A DNA stretch of 64,000 nt from Paramesorhizobium salinisoli. Lineage in GTDB: Bacteria > Pseudomonadota > Alphaproteobacteria > Rhizobiales > Rhizobiaceae. The first letter of the stretch is position 1, and each line of letters starts with the position of its first letter. Location of the stretch: positions 1 through 64,000 of the forward strand of contig NZ_QOZG01000007.1 of NCBI RefSeq assembly GCF_003335045.1, written 5' to 3'. Shown here in pieces: positions 44,198 to 52,930 of this stretch. A program made the translations under genes and the position numbers. Under the pieces are notes generated by a model. The model searched no databases, was not told the origin of the DNA, and was given only the letters and a program-made list of their open reading frames with translations.

Positions 44198-44656
44198 CTA
44201 GCCTCGCTTGTGAATACCGTCACGAATGGCGTCGATAGCCATTTGAACTTTCCTCACCGTTTCAGCATCGAGTCCGACGGCCTCCTGAACGCATTGCGAG
44301 ACGTGTGCCGCCCGCGCCTGGAATGCACGCCCCTCATTTGTCAGATGAAGAAGCACTTGTCGCTCGTCTTGCATATTTCGGGTTCGCGTGATGAGGCCAG
44401 CCGATTCCATTCGCTTCAGCAATGGTGTCAGTGTGCTGGAATCGAGGTACAGAAGCTTTCCCAATTCCTTTACCGTCCGCCCGTCGCGGCTCCACAGGGC
44501 GACTAGCACAAGATATTGCGGATAGGTCAGGCCGATCTCGTCGAGCATTGGCCGGTACAGCTGATTAAAGGCATGGCCGGCGGAATAGATCGAGAAACAG
44601 AGAAGCTCGTCGATTTCCGGCAAGCCAGGTTTCGGGTTCTTCGCCTTGGTGTTCAT
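44198..44656 (-). CDS. OhrR-type (two-Cys) MarR-family peroxide sensor
   Basis: A 152-residue MarR-family protein matching OhrR. The reactive cysteine is C20 in ELLCFSIYSAG, with the tyrosines of LYRPMLDEIGLTYPQYLVL that hydrogen-bond it. A second cysteine, C122 (HVSQCVQEA), corresponds to the resolving cysteine of two-Cys OhrR. The wing/recognition region is LDSSTLTPLLKRMESAGLI and DERQVLL. ATG 44656 follows GGAG by six bases. OhrR normally represses an organic-hydroperoxide reductase gene, but here the divergent gene is an exported hydrolase, with matching boxes in the shared promoter. Confidence 0.85.
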   Translation of the reverse strand: MNTKAKNPKPGLPEIDELLCFSIYSAGHAFNQLYRPMLDEIGLTYPQYLVLVALWSRDGRTVKELGKLLYLDSSTLTPLLKRMESAGLITRTRNMQDERQVLLHLTNEGRAFQARAAHVSQCVQEAVGLDAETVRKVQMAIDAIRDGIHKRG

Positions 44657-44683
44657 AGGGTTCTCCTTCGAATGAGAAATAAT

Positions 44684-44694
44684 TTGTGCGCGAT
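44684..44694 (-). promoter_or_regulatory. OhrR-type operator, regulator side
   Basis: TTGTGCGCGAT is the complement of ATCGCGCACAA, one base off the two boxes on the other side of the shared promoter region. It lies about 30 bases upstream of the regulator start. Confidence 0.5.
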
Positions 44695-44708
44695 TTGATT
44701 GCAAGCGC

Positions 44709-44764
44709 TTGACATCGGATTGTCTTACGCATATTTAGATCGTGTACAAATAAATCGTGCACAA
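44709..44764 (+). promoter_or_regulatory. Sigma-70 promoter and tandem operators of the exported hydrolase
   Basis: TTGACA (44709-44714) and TATTTA (44732-44737) are 17 bases apart, a near-consensus promoter. Directly after the -10 come two direct copies of an 11-base box, ATCGTGTACAA (44739-44749) and ATCGTGCACAA (44754-44764), spaced 15 bases. Binding there would block transcription start. Confidence 0.7.
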
Positions 44765-44797
44765 GATATTGAACCCATGTAACCAAAGGAAACCGCC

Positions 44798-45565
44798 ATG
44801 TCCAAATTTGTTGCCACCCTCGCCCTAGCTGGCGCCCTCGTTTCCGGTACGGCTGTTGCCGAACCGGCTAAGCCCACTGTTGTTCTCGTTCATGGCGCCT
44901 TTGCCGACTCGTCGAGCTGGAATGGCGTCATCGAAATCCTGCAAAAGGATGGCTATCCGGTTCTGGCCGCTGCAAATCCGTTGCGCAGTGTGGCCTATGA
45001 TGCCGCTCACGTCTCTGATGTGGTGGCAAGCATCCCGGGACCCGTCGTCCTTGTCGGCCACTCCTACGGCGGACAGGTCATCTCCAATGCGGCAAAGGGG
45101 CATGACAATGTGAAGTCACTGGTCTACGTGGCCGCGTTTGCGCCGGAAGCTGGAGAGGCCGCGGCCGATCTGGCCGGCAAATTCCCCGGCGGCACCCTGG
45201 CACAGGCACTTGCATCTCCCGTCAAACTTGCTGAAGGTGGTGTCGACCTCTACATCGATCAAGCCAAATTCCATCAGCAATTCGCCCATGATGTTGCCCC
45301 GCAACAGGCCGCTCTGATGGCGGCGGGGCAGCGCCCGATCACCGAAGCGGCCCTGACGGAAAAATCCGGCGAGCCGGCCTGGAAGGCTCTTCCGTCCTGG
45401 TTCGTCTATGGTGATGGCGACAAGAATATCCCTGCCGCGGCCCTGCGCTTTATGGCGGAGCGAGCAGGATCGAGGCAAACGGTCGTCGTTGAAGGCGGAT
45501 CTCATGTCGTGATGGTTTCCAAGCCACAGGCCGTCGCCGACCTGATCGAACAGGCTGCGCAGTAA
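44798..45565 (+). CDS. Exported alpha/beta hydrolase
   Basis: A 255-residue protein with a signal peptide (KFVATLALAGALVSGTAVAE) and the alpha/beta hydrolase pattern: VVLVHGAFADSSSWNG (oxyanion hole), the nucleophile elbow VLVGHSYGGQVI and a late histidine in EGGSHVVMVSKP. The substrate is unknown; similar proteins are annotated as esterases or chloroperoxidase-like hydrolases. AGGA precedes the ATG by seven bases. A strong promoter with two operator boxes lies upstream, shared with the OhrR-type gene, so peroxide or thiol stress should induce it. Confidence 0.88.
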   Translation: MSKFVATLALAGALVSGTAVAEPAKPTVVLVHGAFADSSSWNGVIEILQKDGYPVLAAANPLRSVAYDAAHVSDVVASIPGPVVLVGHSYGGQVISNAAKGHDNVKSLVYVAAFAPEAGEAAADLAGKFPGGTLAQALASPVKLAEGGVDLYIDQAKFHQQFAHDVAPQQAALMAAGQRPITEAALTEKSGEPAWKALPSWFVYGDGDKNIPAAALRFMAERAGSRQTVVVEGGSHVVMVSKPQAVADLIEQAAQ

Positions 45566-45588
45566 ACTTACTTCGCATGGAGAAGACG

Positions 45589-46611
45589 ATGGATTACGGC
45601 CCGCATTCAAAACCGCTTCGCAATCATGACCTGCGCAAGTCGGTTCCGGCCCCAGCGGTTTACGTGCGACTGCTGCTGGATCGGTTCGGGTCGACACCTG
45701 AACTGAGGCAACGCCTTCTCCTGGGAACGGATGTCGATGAAAATCGCATCCAACTGCCCGGGGCAGAGGTGAGTCTGTTTTCCTTCATCAGCTTCGGAAA
45801 GAACCTCATCGACGTCGTTGGTGAAGAATGGCCGCTCGAATCCTTCAGGATTTGGACGACACCAACTCACGGGGCACTCGAAGTAGCCGCTCGCAGTGCC
45901 CCCACCATCGGAGACGGACTTCAGATTCTGCAGGAGTATGGCCATGTCCGCGGCCCCTATCTGATCCTCGACCTGTACCGCACGCGGAAAGCGACTGCTT
46001 TGCGGTTTTCGACGAGCATTGCATCCTGCTTTGAAACGGCGAAGGCTTTGAGTACCACGGCGATGCTCAGTGCGGTCGCGATGCTCGAGCCGATGCTGGA
46101 GTCTCCGTCAGACGACATCGAGATCAGGTTCCATTGGGGTGTCCCCCGCAGTCACGAACGAATGGTCAAGATGATCGCGCAGCGAATGAGCTTCAATCAG
46201 CCGCACTGTGAGCTTGTTCTGCCAAACCACGTATGTGCCAGAGCCTCACCTTATCTCGATCAGTCATTGTTGAAGGCGGCGCTTGCATCACTCGACCAAG
46301 ACGCTCGGCGTCTGCGTGAGGCAAATAATCTTGCTTTGCAGATCGACAACCTCCTGAATATCTGCTCGGGAGGCCGTATGTCGGCACAAGAGGTAGCACG
46401 CCAACTGGCAGTTTCCCGACGAACGCTTGTGCGCCGACTAGCGGAGCACGGGATGACGTTTCGGACCATTCAGGACCAAAACCTGAAGCTGCGCGCATTC
46501 AAGATGTTGAAAGACGGGAAACTGACGCGATCCCAGATGGCTGAACGCCTGGGTTTTCAGGATCCAACGAGCTTCAGTCGCGCTTGCAGAAGATGGTTCC
46601 AAGCAGATTGA
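45589..46611 (+). CDS. AraC-family transcriptional regulator
   Basis: A 340-residue regulator of the OruR/ArgR-like subgroup. The N-terminal Arabinose_bd-type domain covers residues about 20-200. The C-terminal double helix-turn-helix has MSAQEVARQLAVSRRTLVRR and MAERLGFQDPTSFSRACRRW. ATG 45589 is preceded by GGAG at six bases; an ATG twelve bases earlier lacks spacing. It starts 24 bases after the hydrolase gene, so it may be read with it, and it precedes the FAD oxidoreductase gene, a possible target. Confidence 0.9.
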   Translation: MDYGPHSKPLRNHDLRKSVPAPAVYVRLLLDRFGSTPELRQRLLLGTDVDENRIQLPGAEVSLFSFISFGKNLIDVVGEEWPLESFRIWTTPTHGALEVAARSAPTIGDGLQILQEYGHVRGPYLILDLYRTRKATALRFSTSIASCFETAKALSTTAMLSAVAMLEPMLESPSDDIEIRFHWGVPRSHERMVKMIAQRMSFNQPHCELVLPNHVCARASPYLDQSLLKAALASLDQDARRLREANNLALQIDNLLNICSGGRMSAQEVARQLAVSRRTLVRRLAEHGMTFRTIQDQNLKLRAFKMLKDGKLTRSQMAERLGFQDPTSFSRACRRWFQAD

Positions 46612-46852
46612 AAATCGCTTGGCGGCCGCGTCATCCCCCCAGAGCGGGCGAGACCTGGCTCAAAATGCCACCATTCTGGCGCACTGAGCGCTCGTCTGCA
46701 GCGATTGCTGCCCGTATATCAAGCGCACCCATCTTGGGTGTCGCGAACGACATCGAAGCCTGAACGCTTTGCAAGTTTGCAGCCTCAACGCGTTGCGGAT
46801 GTCTCTCCAACGCTGGGATGACGCACGTATATCAGGGAACGGAGTGAAACCG

Positions 46853-48223
46853 ATGAAAATCAAACCGGCTGATCGACTGGTCGTCATTGGCGCAGGTATC
46901 GCAGGACTTGCAGCCGCGGCCGCGTTGGCTCCCTTCTTCAAGGAAGTCAGGCTTCTGGAGCGAGATGAGCTCCCAAAGAGATCTGCGGCCAGGAAATCCG
47001 TCCCGCAGTCTTACCAGGTGCATGGCCTCCTCAGCGGCGGCTTTCGTGCAATGGCCAAGCTCTTCCCCGACGTGGAACGCGACCTGGAAGCTCTAGGTGC
47101 CGTTCGTGTTGATTTCAGCGCCGACTATCGCCTGGAAGTGAGTGAACAGCCCTGGATGCAGGACCGCAGTCACCTCATTGGCTATTCCATGAGCCGGCCC
47201 TTGGTTGAGCACGCCCTGCGTCAACGCGTGTTAGCGATCCCAAACCTTGTCTTCGAGCATCGGCGCGTCATGGGCCTTGCCTGTGACAGGCAATCTTCGA
47301 GGGTACTCGGTGTCGATGTCGGGATCGGCGGTTCATCTGGACGGATCCCGGCGGATTTCGTCATCGATGCCAGCGGCCGCCCAAACCTTGGACAGGAGCT
47401 CATGAAGAGTCTCGGCTTCGCCGAGGTCCCCAAGAGCGTTGTTGATTTCCAGCTTTCTTATGCCACGGGAAATTTCGCCAACGCATCCATACCAGAAGCG
47501 TTCAAGGCCGTAATGACCTACCCGATCAACCAGGGCGAGCGGCGGTCCGGCATTCTCGCTCCCATGGAGGAGGGCCTTCACAAAGCGACGCTCGTGTGTT
47601 CTGGCGACTTGGACGCACCGACGAACGAGGCTGAATTCAGACATCAGTTGAACGAGTTGCGTACGTCGACAATTGCTGAGGCGCTCACGAATGCAGAGCT
47701 TGTGGGCGAGATAGAGCGCTTTAACTTCCCAAGTTCGACCTGGCTGCATTGGGAAAAAGCGCCACGGAAACCGCGTCGATATCTTCCGGTTGGCGACGCT
47801 CATTGCCGTTTCAACCCGGTCTATGGGCAAGGGATGTCGATCGCCGCTATTGAGGCGATCGTGCTTCAGGAGTTGGTGCACACCACAGACTTGGAAAACC
47901 TGTTTGACAGCTATTTGCATCAGATTAGCCCCACTATTGGCGAGATATGGAAATCTGCAGTCATCACGCAAGGCCGGGAGTTCCTGTCTGATGAGAACCG
48001 CGCGGCTGCCCAATACCAGCACCACCTGTTTCAATTGGCCAGTGTCAATCAAGTGATCGCAACGACGCTGCTTGAGGTGATCCACCTTACCCGGCCCGGC
48101 AGCGCCCTTGCGACGGCGCAAATCCAGGAACTGGTGAATCTCCAGATGAAAACCGCTGAAAAGCGTCGAAGCGCGGCTCAACCTACGCCGCCAGAAGCTC
48201 GGGAAAGCGACCGATTTGATTGA
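46853..48223 (+). CDS. FAD-dependent oxidoreductase (halogenase/monooxygenase-like)
   Basis: A 456-residue flavoprotein. The Rossmann motif VVIGAGIAGLAAAAAL is at residues about 9-24, an acidic residue follows in LLERDELP, and the second FAD motif VGDAHCRFNPVYGQGMS lies near residue 317. The central YPINQGERRSGILAPMEEG is typical of a family of uncharacterised FAD-binding oxidoreductases related to p-hydroxybenzoate-hydroxylase-like enzymes. GGAG stands eight bases before ATG 46853. The stop lies at the border of an IS256 relic, so the last few residues may have been altered by that insertion. Confidence 0.85.
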   Translation: MKIKPADRLVVIGAGIAGLAAAAALAPFFKEVRLLERDELPKRSAARKSVPQSYQVHGLLSGGFRAMAKLFPDVERDLEALGAVRVDFSADYRLEVSEQPWMQDRSHLIGYSMSRPLVEHALRQRVLAIPNLVFEHRRVMGLACDRQSSRVLGVDVGIGGSSGRIPADFVIDASGRPNLGQELMKSLGFAEVPKSVVDFQLSYATGNFANASIPEAFKAVMTYPINQGERRSGILAPMEEGLHKATLVCSGDLDAPTNEAEFRHQLNELRTSTIAEALTNAELVGEIERFNFPSSTWLHWEKAPRKPRRYLPVGDAHCRFNPVYGQGMSIAAIEAIVLQELVHTTDLENLFDSYLHQISPTIGEIWKSAVITQGREFLSDENRAAAQYQHHLFQLASVNQVIATTLLEVIHLTRPGSALATAQIQELVNLQMKTAEKRRSAAQPTPPEARESDRFD

Positions 48224-48388
48224 GGCTCATATCGATGAGACCCTGACCTTCTACGCCTTCCCCGACAGCCATTGGTTCAAGATCAGAACCAACAATCCGC
48301 CGACGCACCCGCGTCGTGGGAGCCTTCCCGGACGGCCAAAGCTGCCTGAATCTGGCGGCGGCCCGGCTGAGGTACATCGCGCCGCGCC
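48216..48388 (+). pseudogene. IS256-family transposase, C-terminal fragment
   Basis: The plus strand reads IDETLTFYAFPDSHWFKIRT-NNP, then after a small deletion RRRTRVVGAFPDGQSCLNLA and AARLRYIA. This is the conserved C-terminal part of IS256-type transposases. It stops where IS110 sequence begins. Confidence 0.75.
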
Positions 48389-48545
48389 GGCCTCGATGTC
48401 TCGGTCAAAGAAACGAGCGTCTGTATTGTTGATGAAAGCGGGAAACTATGCCGGGAACGGAAGGTAATCTCTCACGTGGAGGACCTTGTAGCCATCCTGA
48501 GCGATCCGTCATTCAACTTGGACAGGGTGGGCCTTGAGCCGCGAT
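48389..48545 (+). pseudogene. IS110-family transposase, N-terminal fragment
   Basis: In one frame: GLDVSVKETSVCIVDESGKL, CRERKVISHVEDLVAIL and FNLDRVGLEP. These are the first 50 residues of an IS110-type transposase (RuvC-like DEDD domain; the first aspartate is in GLDVS). The remainder is missing; the LysR gene begins (convergent) immediately after. Confidence 0.75.
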
Positions 48546-48546
48546 C

Positions 48547-49461
48547 TCAGCCAGACAAGAGCCGATCCTTCAAGCGCGGCGTTGCAAAATCCGCGAATGC
48601 CCTCAATTTCAACGGCATGATCGCCTGCCCCGTGTGCACGAGATGCACGGGCAGCGGCTCCGGCTGAAAATCCGGCAACACGACAATCAATTGGCCGCCG
48701 GCGATGGCTTTGGCGGCCTGATAGGAAAGGATGCGTGCGATGCCTGCTCCTGCCAGCGCCGCATCGATCGCGCCATCGGCGGTATTGACCGCAAAGCGCG
48801 GACGGATGGGCACGGCGACTGTTCCTTCACCCTTCCGGCCCGCGCTTTTCCGGAATGTCCAGACATCGGTGGCGTAGAGCCGTTCGAAGGCGATGCAATC
48901 GTGCGCGGCCAGCGCTTCCAGGCTCTCGGGCCTGCCGCGTTCGGCGAGATAGGCGGGGCTGGCGCAGGTGACCCAGCGTACCACGCCGAGCTTCGTCGCC
49001 ACCAGACTGCTGTCCGGTAAGGCGCCTATCCGTACCGCAAGCTCGACCTGGTTTTCGACGATGTCGAGCACATAATCCGCAAGCACCAGCCGCACACTGA
49101 TATCGGGATAGGCCTTCAGGAAATCGAGCACGACCGGCTCCACATGCATCCGCCCGAACATGATCGGCGCTGTGATGAACATTTCGCCGCGCGGCACGCG
49201 ATATTCGCCGGTCGCGGCGCGTTCCGCCTCGTCCAGTTCATCGAGAACGCGCCGGCAGGTGGCAACGAAAGCCTGTCCGGCATCGGTCAACAACAGTTTG
49301 CGGCTCGTGCGCACGACCAATTGCGCGTGCAAATACGTTTCAAGATCAGAAACGCGGCGGCTGACGGTCGGCAGCGGCACACCGAGGCTACGAGACGCGG
49401 CAGACAGGCTGCCGCCGTCAATGGCGGCAACCAATGTGCGCATGGCTTCAAAGCGGTCCAT
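48547..49461 (-). CDS. LysR-family transcriptional regulator
   Basis: A 304-residue regulator. The N-terminal winged helix (MDRFEAMRTLVAAIDGGSLS, AASRSLGVPLPTVSRRVSDL) is followed by the effector-binding domain with VLDFLKAYPDISVRLVLADY and ARGRPESLEALAAHDCIAFE-like segments. ATG 49461 is preferred; GTG 49473 is also open. It diverges from the CMD/PPOX/DUF1348 operon, 120 bases away, and is the expected activator or repressor of it. The C-terminus abuts the IS110 relic but is complete. Confidence 0.92.
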   Translation of the reverse strand: MDRFEAMRTLVAAIDGGSLSAASRSLGVPLPTVSRRVSDLETYLHAQLVVRTSRKLLLTDAGQAFVATCRRVLDELDEAERAATGEYRVPRGEMFITAPIMFGRMHVEPVVLDFLKAYPDISVRLVLADYVLDIVENQVELAVRIGALPDSSLVATKLGVVRWVTCASPAYLAERGRPESLEALAAHDCIAFERLYATDVWTFRKSAGRKGEGTVAVPIRPRFAVNTADGAIDAALAGAGIARILSYQAAKAIAGGQLIVVLPDFQPEPLPVHLVHTGQAIMPLKLRAFADFATPRLKDRLLSG

Positions 49462-49581
49462 ATTGCATTCCACTAAACGGAAGGAAGACTTCTCAAAGTC
49501 ACAGATACTGCGGTTTTCTGCAATGTTCTAGTGATTGGGTGCCGGCCAACAACGGCCGCACTCGAAAACAGGAACTGCAAG

Positions 49582-50133
49582 ATGACCCGTATACCCCTCC
49601 CCGCGACCGTCGCCGATGCGCCCGAAGCCTCCCAGCCCTTGCTTCACGCCGTTGCAAAGCAGATCGGCTCGGTGCCCAACCTGTTCCGTCTCGTGGCGAC
49701 CAGCCCGCAGGCGCTTGAAGGCTATCTCGGGCTTTCCGGCGCGCTTGGCAAAGGCGCATTGCCGGCCGCGACACGCGAGCGCATTGCCCTTGCCGTCGCC
49801 GAAGTGAATGGCTGCGATTACTGCCTGTCGGCCCACAGCTATCTCGGCAAGACGCTCGCCCAACTGGACGATGCCGAAATCGAGGCCAATCGCCGCGGCA
49901 CATCGAACGATCCGAAGGCTCACGCTGCCGTGCAATTCGCCGCCAAGGTGGCCGGCGCGCGCGGCCATATCGCCGACGGCGATCTCGCGGCTGTCAAGAA
50001 CGCCGGCTACAGCGATGCGCAGATCATCGAGATCGTGCAGCATGTCGCGCTCAACACCTGGACCAACTATTTCAACAATGTGTTCCAGACGGAGATCGAC
50101 TTCCCGGTCGTCACCACCCGGGCGGCGGCGTGA
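49582..50133 (+). CDS. Carboxymuconolactone decarboxylase/AhpD-like protein
   Basis: A 183-residue protein of the CMD family (peroxidase-related subgroup). The redox motif CDYCLSAHSYLG holds the CxxC pair and the histidine that makes AhpD-type proteins active as alkylhydroperoxidases. VNGCDYC is preceded by the typical RERIALAVAE helix. AGGAA lies eight bases before the ATG. It is the first gene of an operon divergent from LysR and is followed 69 bases later by a PPOX-fold gene. Confidence 0.9.
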   Translation: MTRIPLPATVADAPEASQPLLHAVAKQIGSVPNLFRLVATSPQALEGYLGLSGALGKGALPAATRERIALAVAEVNGCDYCLSAHSYLGKTLAQLDDAEIEANRRGTSNDPKAHAAVQFAAKVAGARGHIADGDLAAVKNAGYSDAQIIEIVQHVALNTWTNYFNNVFQTEIDFPVVTTRAAA

Positions 50134-50202
50134 GTTGAAACCTGCGATGGACGCCGGTTCCCACCGGCGTCCACATCCGGCGATGCTAAAGGATCAGAAA
50201 CG

Positions 50203-50823
50203 ATGATGGCCTCAAGCGATATTGCTTTCACGCCCGCCGTCAAGGCGCTTCAGGCCGAACGCGGATCGCGTGCGGGTTACGCGCGGATGGAGGAAAATGG
50301 CGGTTTCCGGACACATGTCACCGACGACCTGGCGGCATTCCTCGCCATGGTCGATACGGCCTATCTGTCCACCGCCAATTCATCAGGACAGCCCTACGCT
50401 CAGCATCGTGGCGGCCCGAAAGACTTCCTCCGGATGATCGGCGGCAACACGCTCGGCTTTGCCGACTATGCCGGAAACCGGCAGTATATCTCGACCGGAA
50501 ACCTGGCCGAGAACGACAAGGCATTTCTGTTCCTGATGGACTATGCCCACCGCCGCCGGATCAAACTGTGGGGCCGTGCGCGTGTGGTTGCGGATGATCC
50601 GGCGCTCATCGAGACGCTGATGCCGGACGGCTATCGCGCCAGGCCGGAACAGGCCATCCTGTTTGAGGTGGAGGCGTGGGACGTGAACTGCCCGCAACAT
50701 ATTCCACAGAAGATTGATGCGGCCGATGCGGCTACAGCCATAAAGCGGCTCGAGGACCGCATTGCCGAACTTGAAACCGACAATGAAACACTGAGACGCA
50801 CGCTTGAAAGGAACCAGGCATGA
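50203..50823 (+). CDS. Pyridoxamine 5'-phosphate oxidase-fold flavin protein
   Basis: A 206-residue protein of the split-barrel PPOX family. Visible are the N-terminal segment [20 protein letters not shown], the FMN-binding [20 protein letters not shown] and [20 protein letters not shown]. The C-terminal 35 residues form a coiled coil ([20 protein letters not shown]). Such proteins bind FMN or F420 and reduce small molecules. It overlaps the DUF1348 gene by four bases. Together with CMD and DUF1348 it forms a LysR-linked set commonly seen in proteobacteria. Confidence 0.88.
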   Translation: MMASSDIAFTPAVKALQAERGSRAGYARMEENGGFRTHVTDDLAAFLAMVDTAYLSTANSSGQPYAQHRGGPKDFLRMIGGNTLGFADYAGNRQYISTGNLAENDKAFLFLMDYAHRRRIKLWGRARVVADDPALIETLMPDGYRARPEQAILFEVEAWDVNCPQHIPQKIDAADAATAIKRLEDRIAELETDNETLRRTLERNQA

Positions 50824-51123
50824 GCCGCCCGCCACTTCCCCTCAACGACGAGACCGCCGCCGAGAAACCCCGCATGGCCGAGGATGCATGGAACAGCCGT
50901 GATCCCGCGCGCGTTTCGTTGGCTTATACGCCGGACAGCCAATGGCGCAACCGCGCCGAGTTCATCAGCGGACGCGACGGGATCGTGGCTTTTCTTGCCC
51001 GCAAATGGACGCGTGAACTAGACTACCGGCTGGTCAAGGAGGTCTGAGCCCATGCCGGCGACCGGATCGCGGTGCGGTTTGCTTACGAATATGGAGATGA
51101 CAGCGGCAACTGGTTTCGCGCCC
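50820..51123 (+). pseudogene. DUF1348 (SnoaL-like) protein, frameshifted and truncated
   Basis: Starts [40 protein letters not shown] and [18 protein letters not shown] with a stop at 51047. One frame over it goes on [20 protein letters not shown] and FRAHG. At 51124 the match ends, where a Fic-protein tail begins. DUF1348 proteins are about 155 residues; the last third is lost. The ATG overlaps the PPOX stop (ATGA). Confidence 0.75.
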
Positions 51124-51240
51124 ATGGCATCGCGCACAACCGCCACGCGTGATCTGCACGAGCTGGTCGAAATCGGCGGCCTGACCAGAACAGGAGAACG
51201 GCGCTATACGCGCTACCACCTCGCTATTGATACCCAATAG
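51124..51240 (+). pseudogene. Fic-family protein, C-terminal winged-helix fragment
   Basis: [20 protein letters not shown] and RTGERRYTRYHLAI match the C-terminal winged helix found after the Fic (AMP-transferase) domain in many Fic proteins. The catalytic domain is absent; the fragment is joined directly to the DUF1348 gene, indicating a deletion between two unrelated genes. Confidence 0.6.
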
Positions 51241-51811
51241 TGGGGCCAAAAGATTATTGAGGAACGGCAAGCGCTGCCCAGGCCAGGTTTTCGACGACCC
51301 AAGGATCTGATCAGTGGCGATCACCATCGGATCGCCAAATTCAACGGTACGGCTCAGTCTTGGGAGGTTGGCGGCGAAAACCCGGGATTCCGGGCATGAC
51401 TGTTCCGACGCGGGGATCATCGCCAGCGGCATCAGGATATCGCCAAAGCAGAGCAGGCGCTCTCGTGGTTGCAGGGGATGAAAGCGAATTGCTGACATTT
51501 CAGGAGCGGGAAGGGCTCGATGCCATTGCCAAGGAACAGCGGCATCTTTATCACGCAGACGTTTTTCGAGCGCCCCCCGCGACAGGCGGATAACTCCGCC
51601 ATGGCTGTACAATGCAGCTGCCCGTGCGTTGCCACGTTTCTTACCGGACTGCCAGCGCTCATTCATCGGCGAGATCGTCCTTACAGCGGGAGCGAGCTCC
51701 ATGCCGAGCTACGCGGCGAGTTGCTCGGCACTCTCGGATTCGTGTATGCCACCAGTCGAAGCCTGCCCCCGACGCCCGCAATCCCCATCGATACTTGAAG
51801 CTCGATCCCTT
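51241..51811. other. Degenerate region, no intact gene
   Basis: A long minus-strand open stretch (about 51260-51560) contains RERLLCFGDILMPLAMIPAS and LSRTVEFGDPMVIATD, vaguely like a LysR effector domain, but has no start, HTH or end that fits. The right part (51600-51811) holds short scrambled coding-like pieces. I regard the whole as decayed. Confidence 0.3.
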
Positions 51812-52714
51812 TCATCCCAATGATTGTGACGCCAGCGCGAAAAGCATCGGCTGATTGCTGTCGCCGGTCCCGTAGTCGACGTCTTCGCCGCGTGTCATCG
51901 TCGTCACGGTGTCGTAGATCGAAAGGCCGCATTGCTGGATAAAGCTCGCAAAATCACCCGTTTCGACGTGGCTATCAACTCGCAGGAACCTGCCGTCGTG
52001 CGCGGCGAGATGGGGTCGTGCAACCGCAATCGCGTCGTCTGGAGAAAACGCCGCTATCGGACCCAGCACATGTCCCCGCCCGAAGGAGCGGCTCATGGAA
52101 TAGGCCCGCAGCGTATTGCCTTTGAAAAGTCCGTAACAGAGCGAGTTCTCGAACAATCGGGCAAGATGGACAGGCCGGGAAACGGCAAAGCCGGATGCAT
52201 CGACGGCGACCAGCGCATCGAGGTCAGCTCTCCGGAGCTGTCTGATCTCGTGTCCGGCTGGCGGCGGCTCATTTATGCCAGGCGGCAAGTGGACCTCGCC
52301 TTGGGACTGGAACACCGTCCGCTGCGCGACGAACTCCAGCGAGCGGTACAGCCGGCGTGCCGCACGGGTGGCGTTCAGTCGAAAACGCATGCCGCGGCAC
52401 TCCGCCATAACACGCTGCATCAGCCATTTCGCTGTTCCGTTGCCCTGAAGACGCGGTGACGTGATCAACATACCCAGGGTCGCAAAATGCTGTCCATGCG
52501 GAAACCACATGACAGAGCCCAACACACGGCCGATATCGTCCAGAGCGACGAACCCATGACCGACTTCGCGCAGATATTGCCAGTCCTCGGCCCGGTGCGG
52601 CCACCCGACCGCGATAGACAGGGCGTGTAGTTGTTCCAGATCGACATCAGCCACGCCGGCCAAACGCAGTTGGAATGCGTGCACACGCAATGTCTCCGGC
52701 ACTTTCAAATCCAT
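51812..52714 (-). CDS. GNAT-family N-acetyltransferase (two-domain)
   Basis: A 300-residue protein: the N-terminal GNAT domain has SIAVGWPHRAEDWQYL and the acetyl-CoA loop GMLITSPRLQGNGTAKWLMQ (R/Q-x-x-G-x-G/A). A C-terminal Acetyltransf_18-like domain covers the second half (SRSFGRGHVLGPIAAFSPDD). GGGGA precedes ATG 52714. It is divergent from the catabolic operon and is a paralogue of the GNAT at 61930 (same GWPHR-xxDW motif and domain order), suggesting both act on metabolites of this cluster. Confidence 0.87.
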   Translation of the reverse strand: MDLKVPETLRVHAFQLRLAGVADVDLEQLHALSIAVGWPHRAEDWQYLREVGHGFVALDDIGRVLGSVMWFPHGQHFATLGMLITSPRLQGNGTAKWLMQRVMAECRGMRFRLNATRAARRLYRSLEFVAQRTVFQSQGEVHLPPGINEPPPAGHEIRQLRRADLDALVAVDASGFAVSRPVHLARLFENSLCYGLFKGNTLRAYSMSRSFGRGHVLGPIAAFSPDDAIAVARPHLAAHDGRFLRVDSHVETGDFASFIQQCGLSIYDTVTTMTRGEDVDYGTGDSNQPMLFALASQSLG

Positions 52715-52930
52715 CGTTCGATCCCCGGCCCTCGCGGTGCTCCTGTCGGTTGCACCTGGCCATATCGTAGCCAACCATTGCGGAACATTCCGCTTCTATC
52801 ACGCGTCATGGCGCAAGAATTGACCGTATGAATGGCTCATTCGGCAGCCATTCGCGCCGTTCACCCTTAATCTTCCAACAGTACCAGTCACGATACCGAA
52901 CCGATATTGAAAGCCCTTGAGGACAGCGCA

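Noticed and set aside
51260-51560. A LysR effector-domain gene on the minus strand
   Set aside because: Only a weak resemblance in two short segments, without an HTH, start or proper end.
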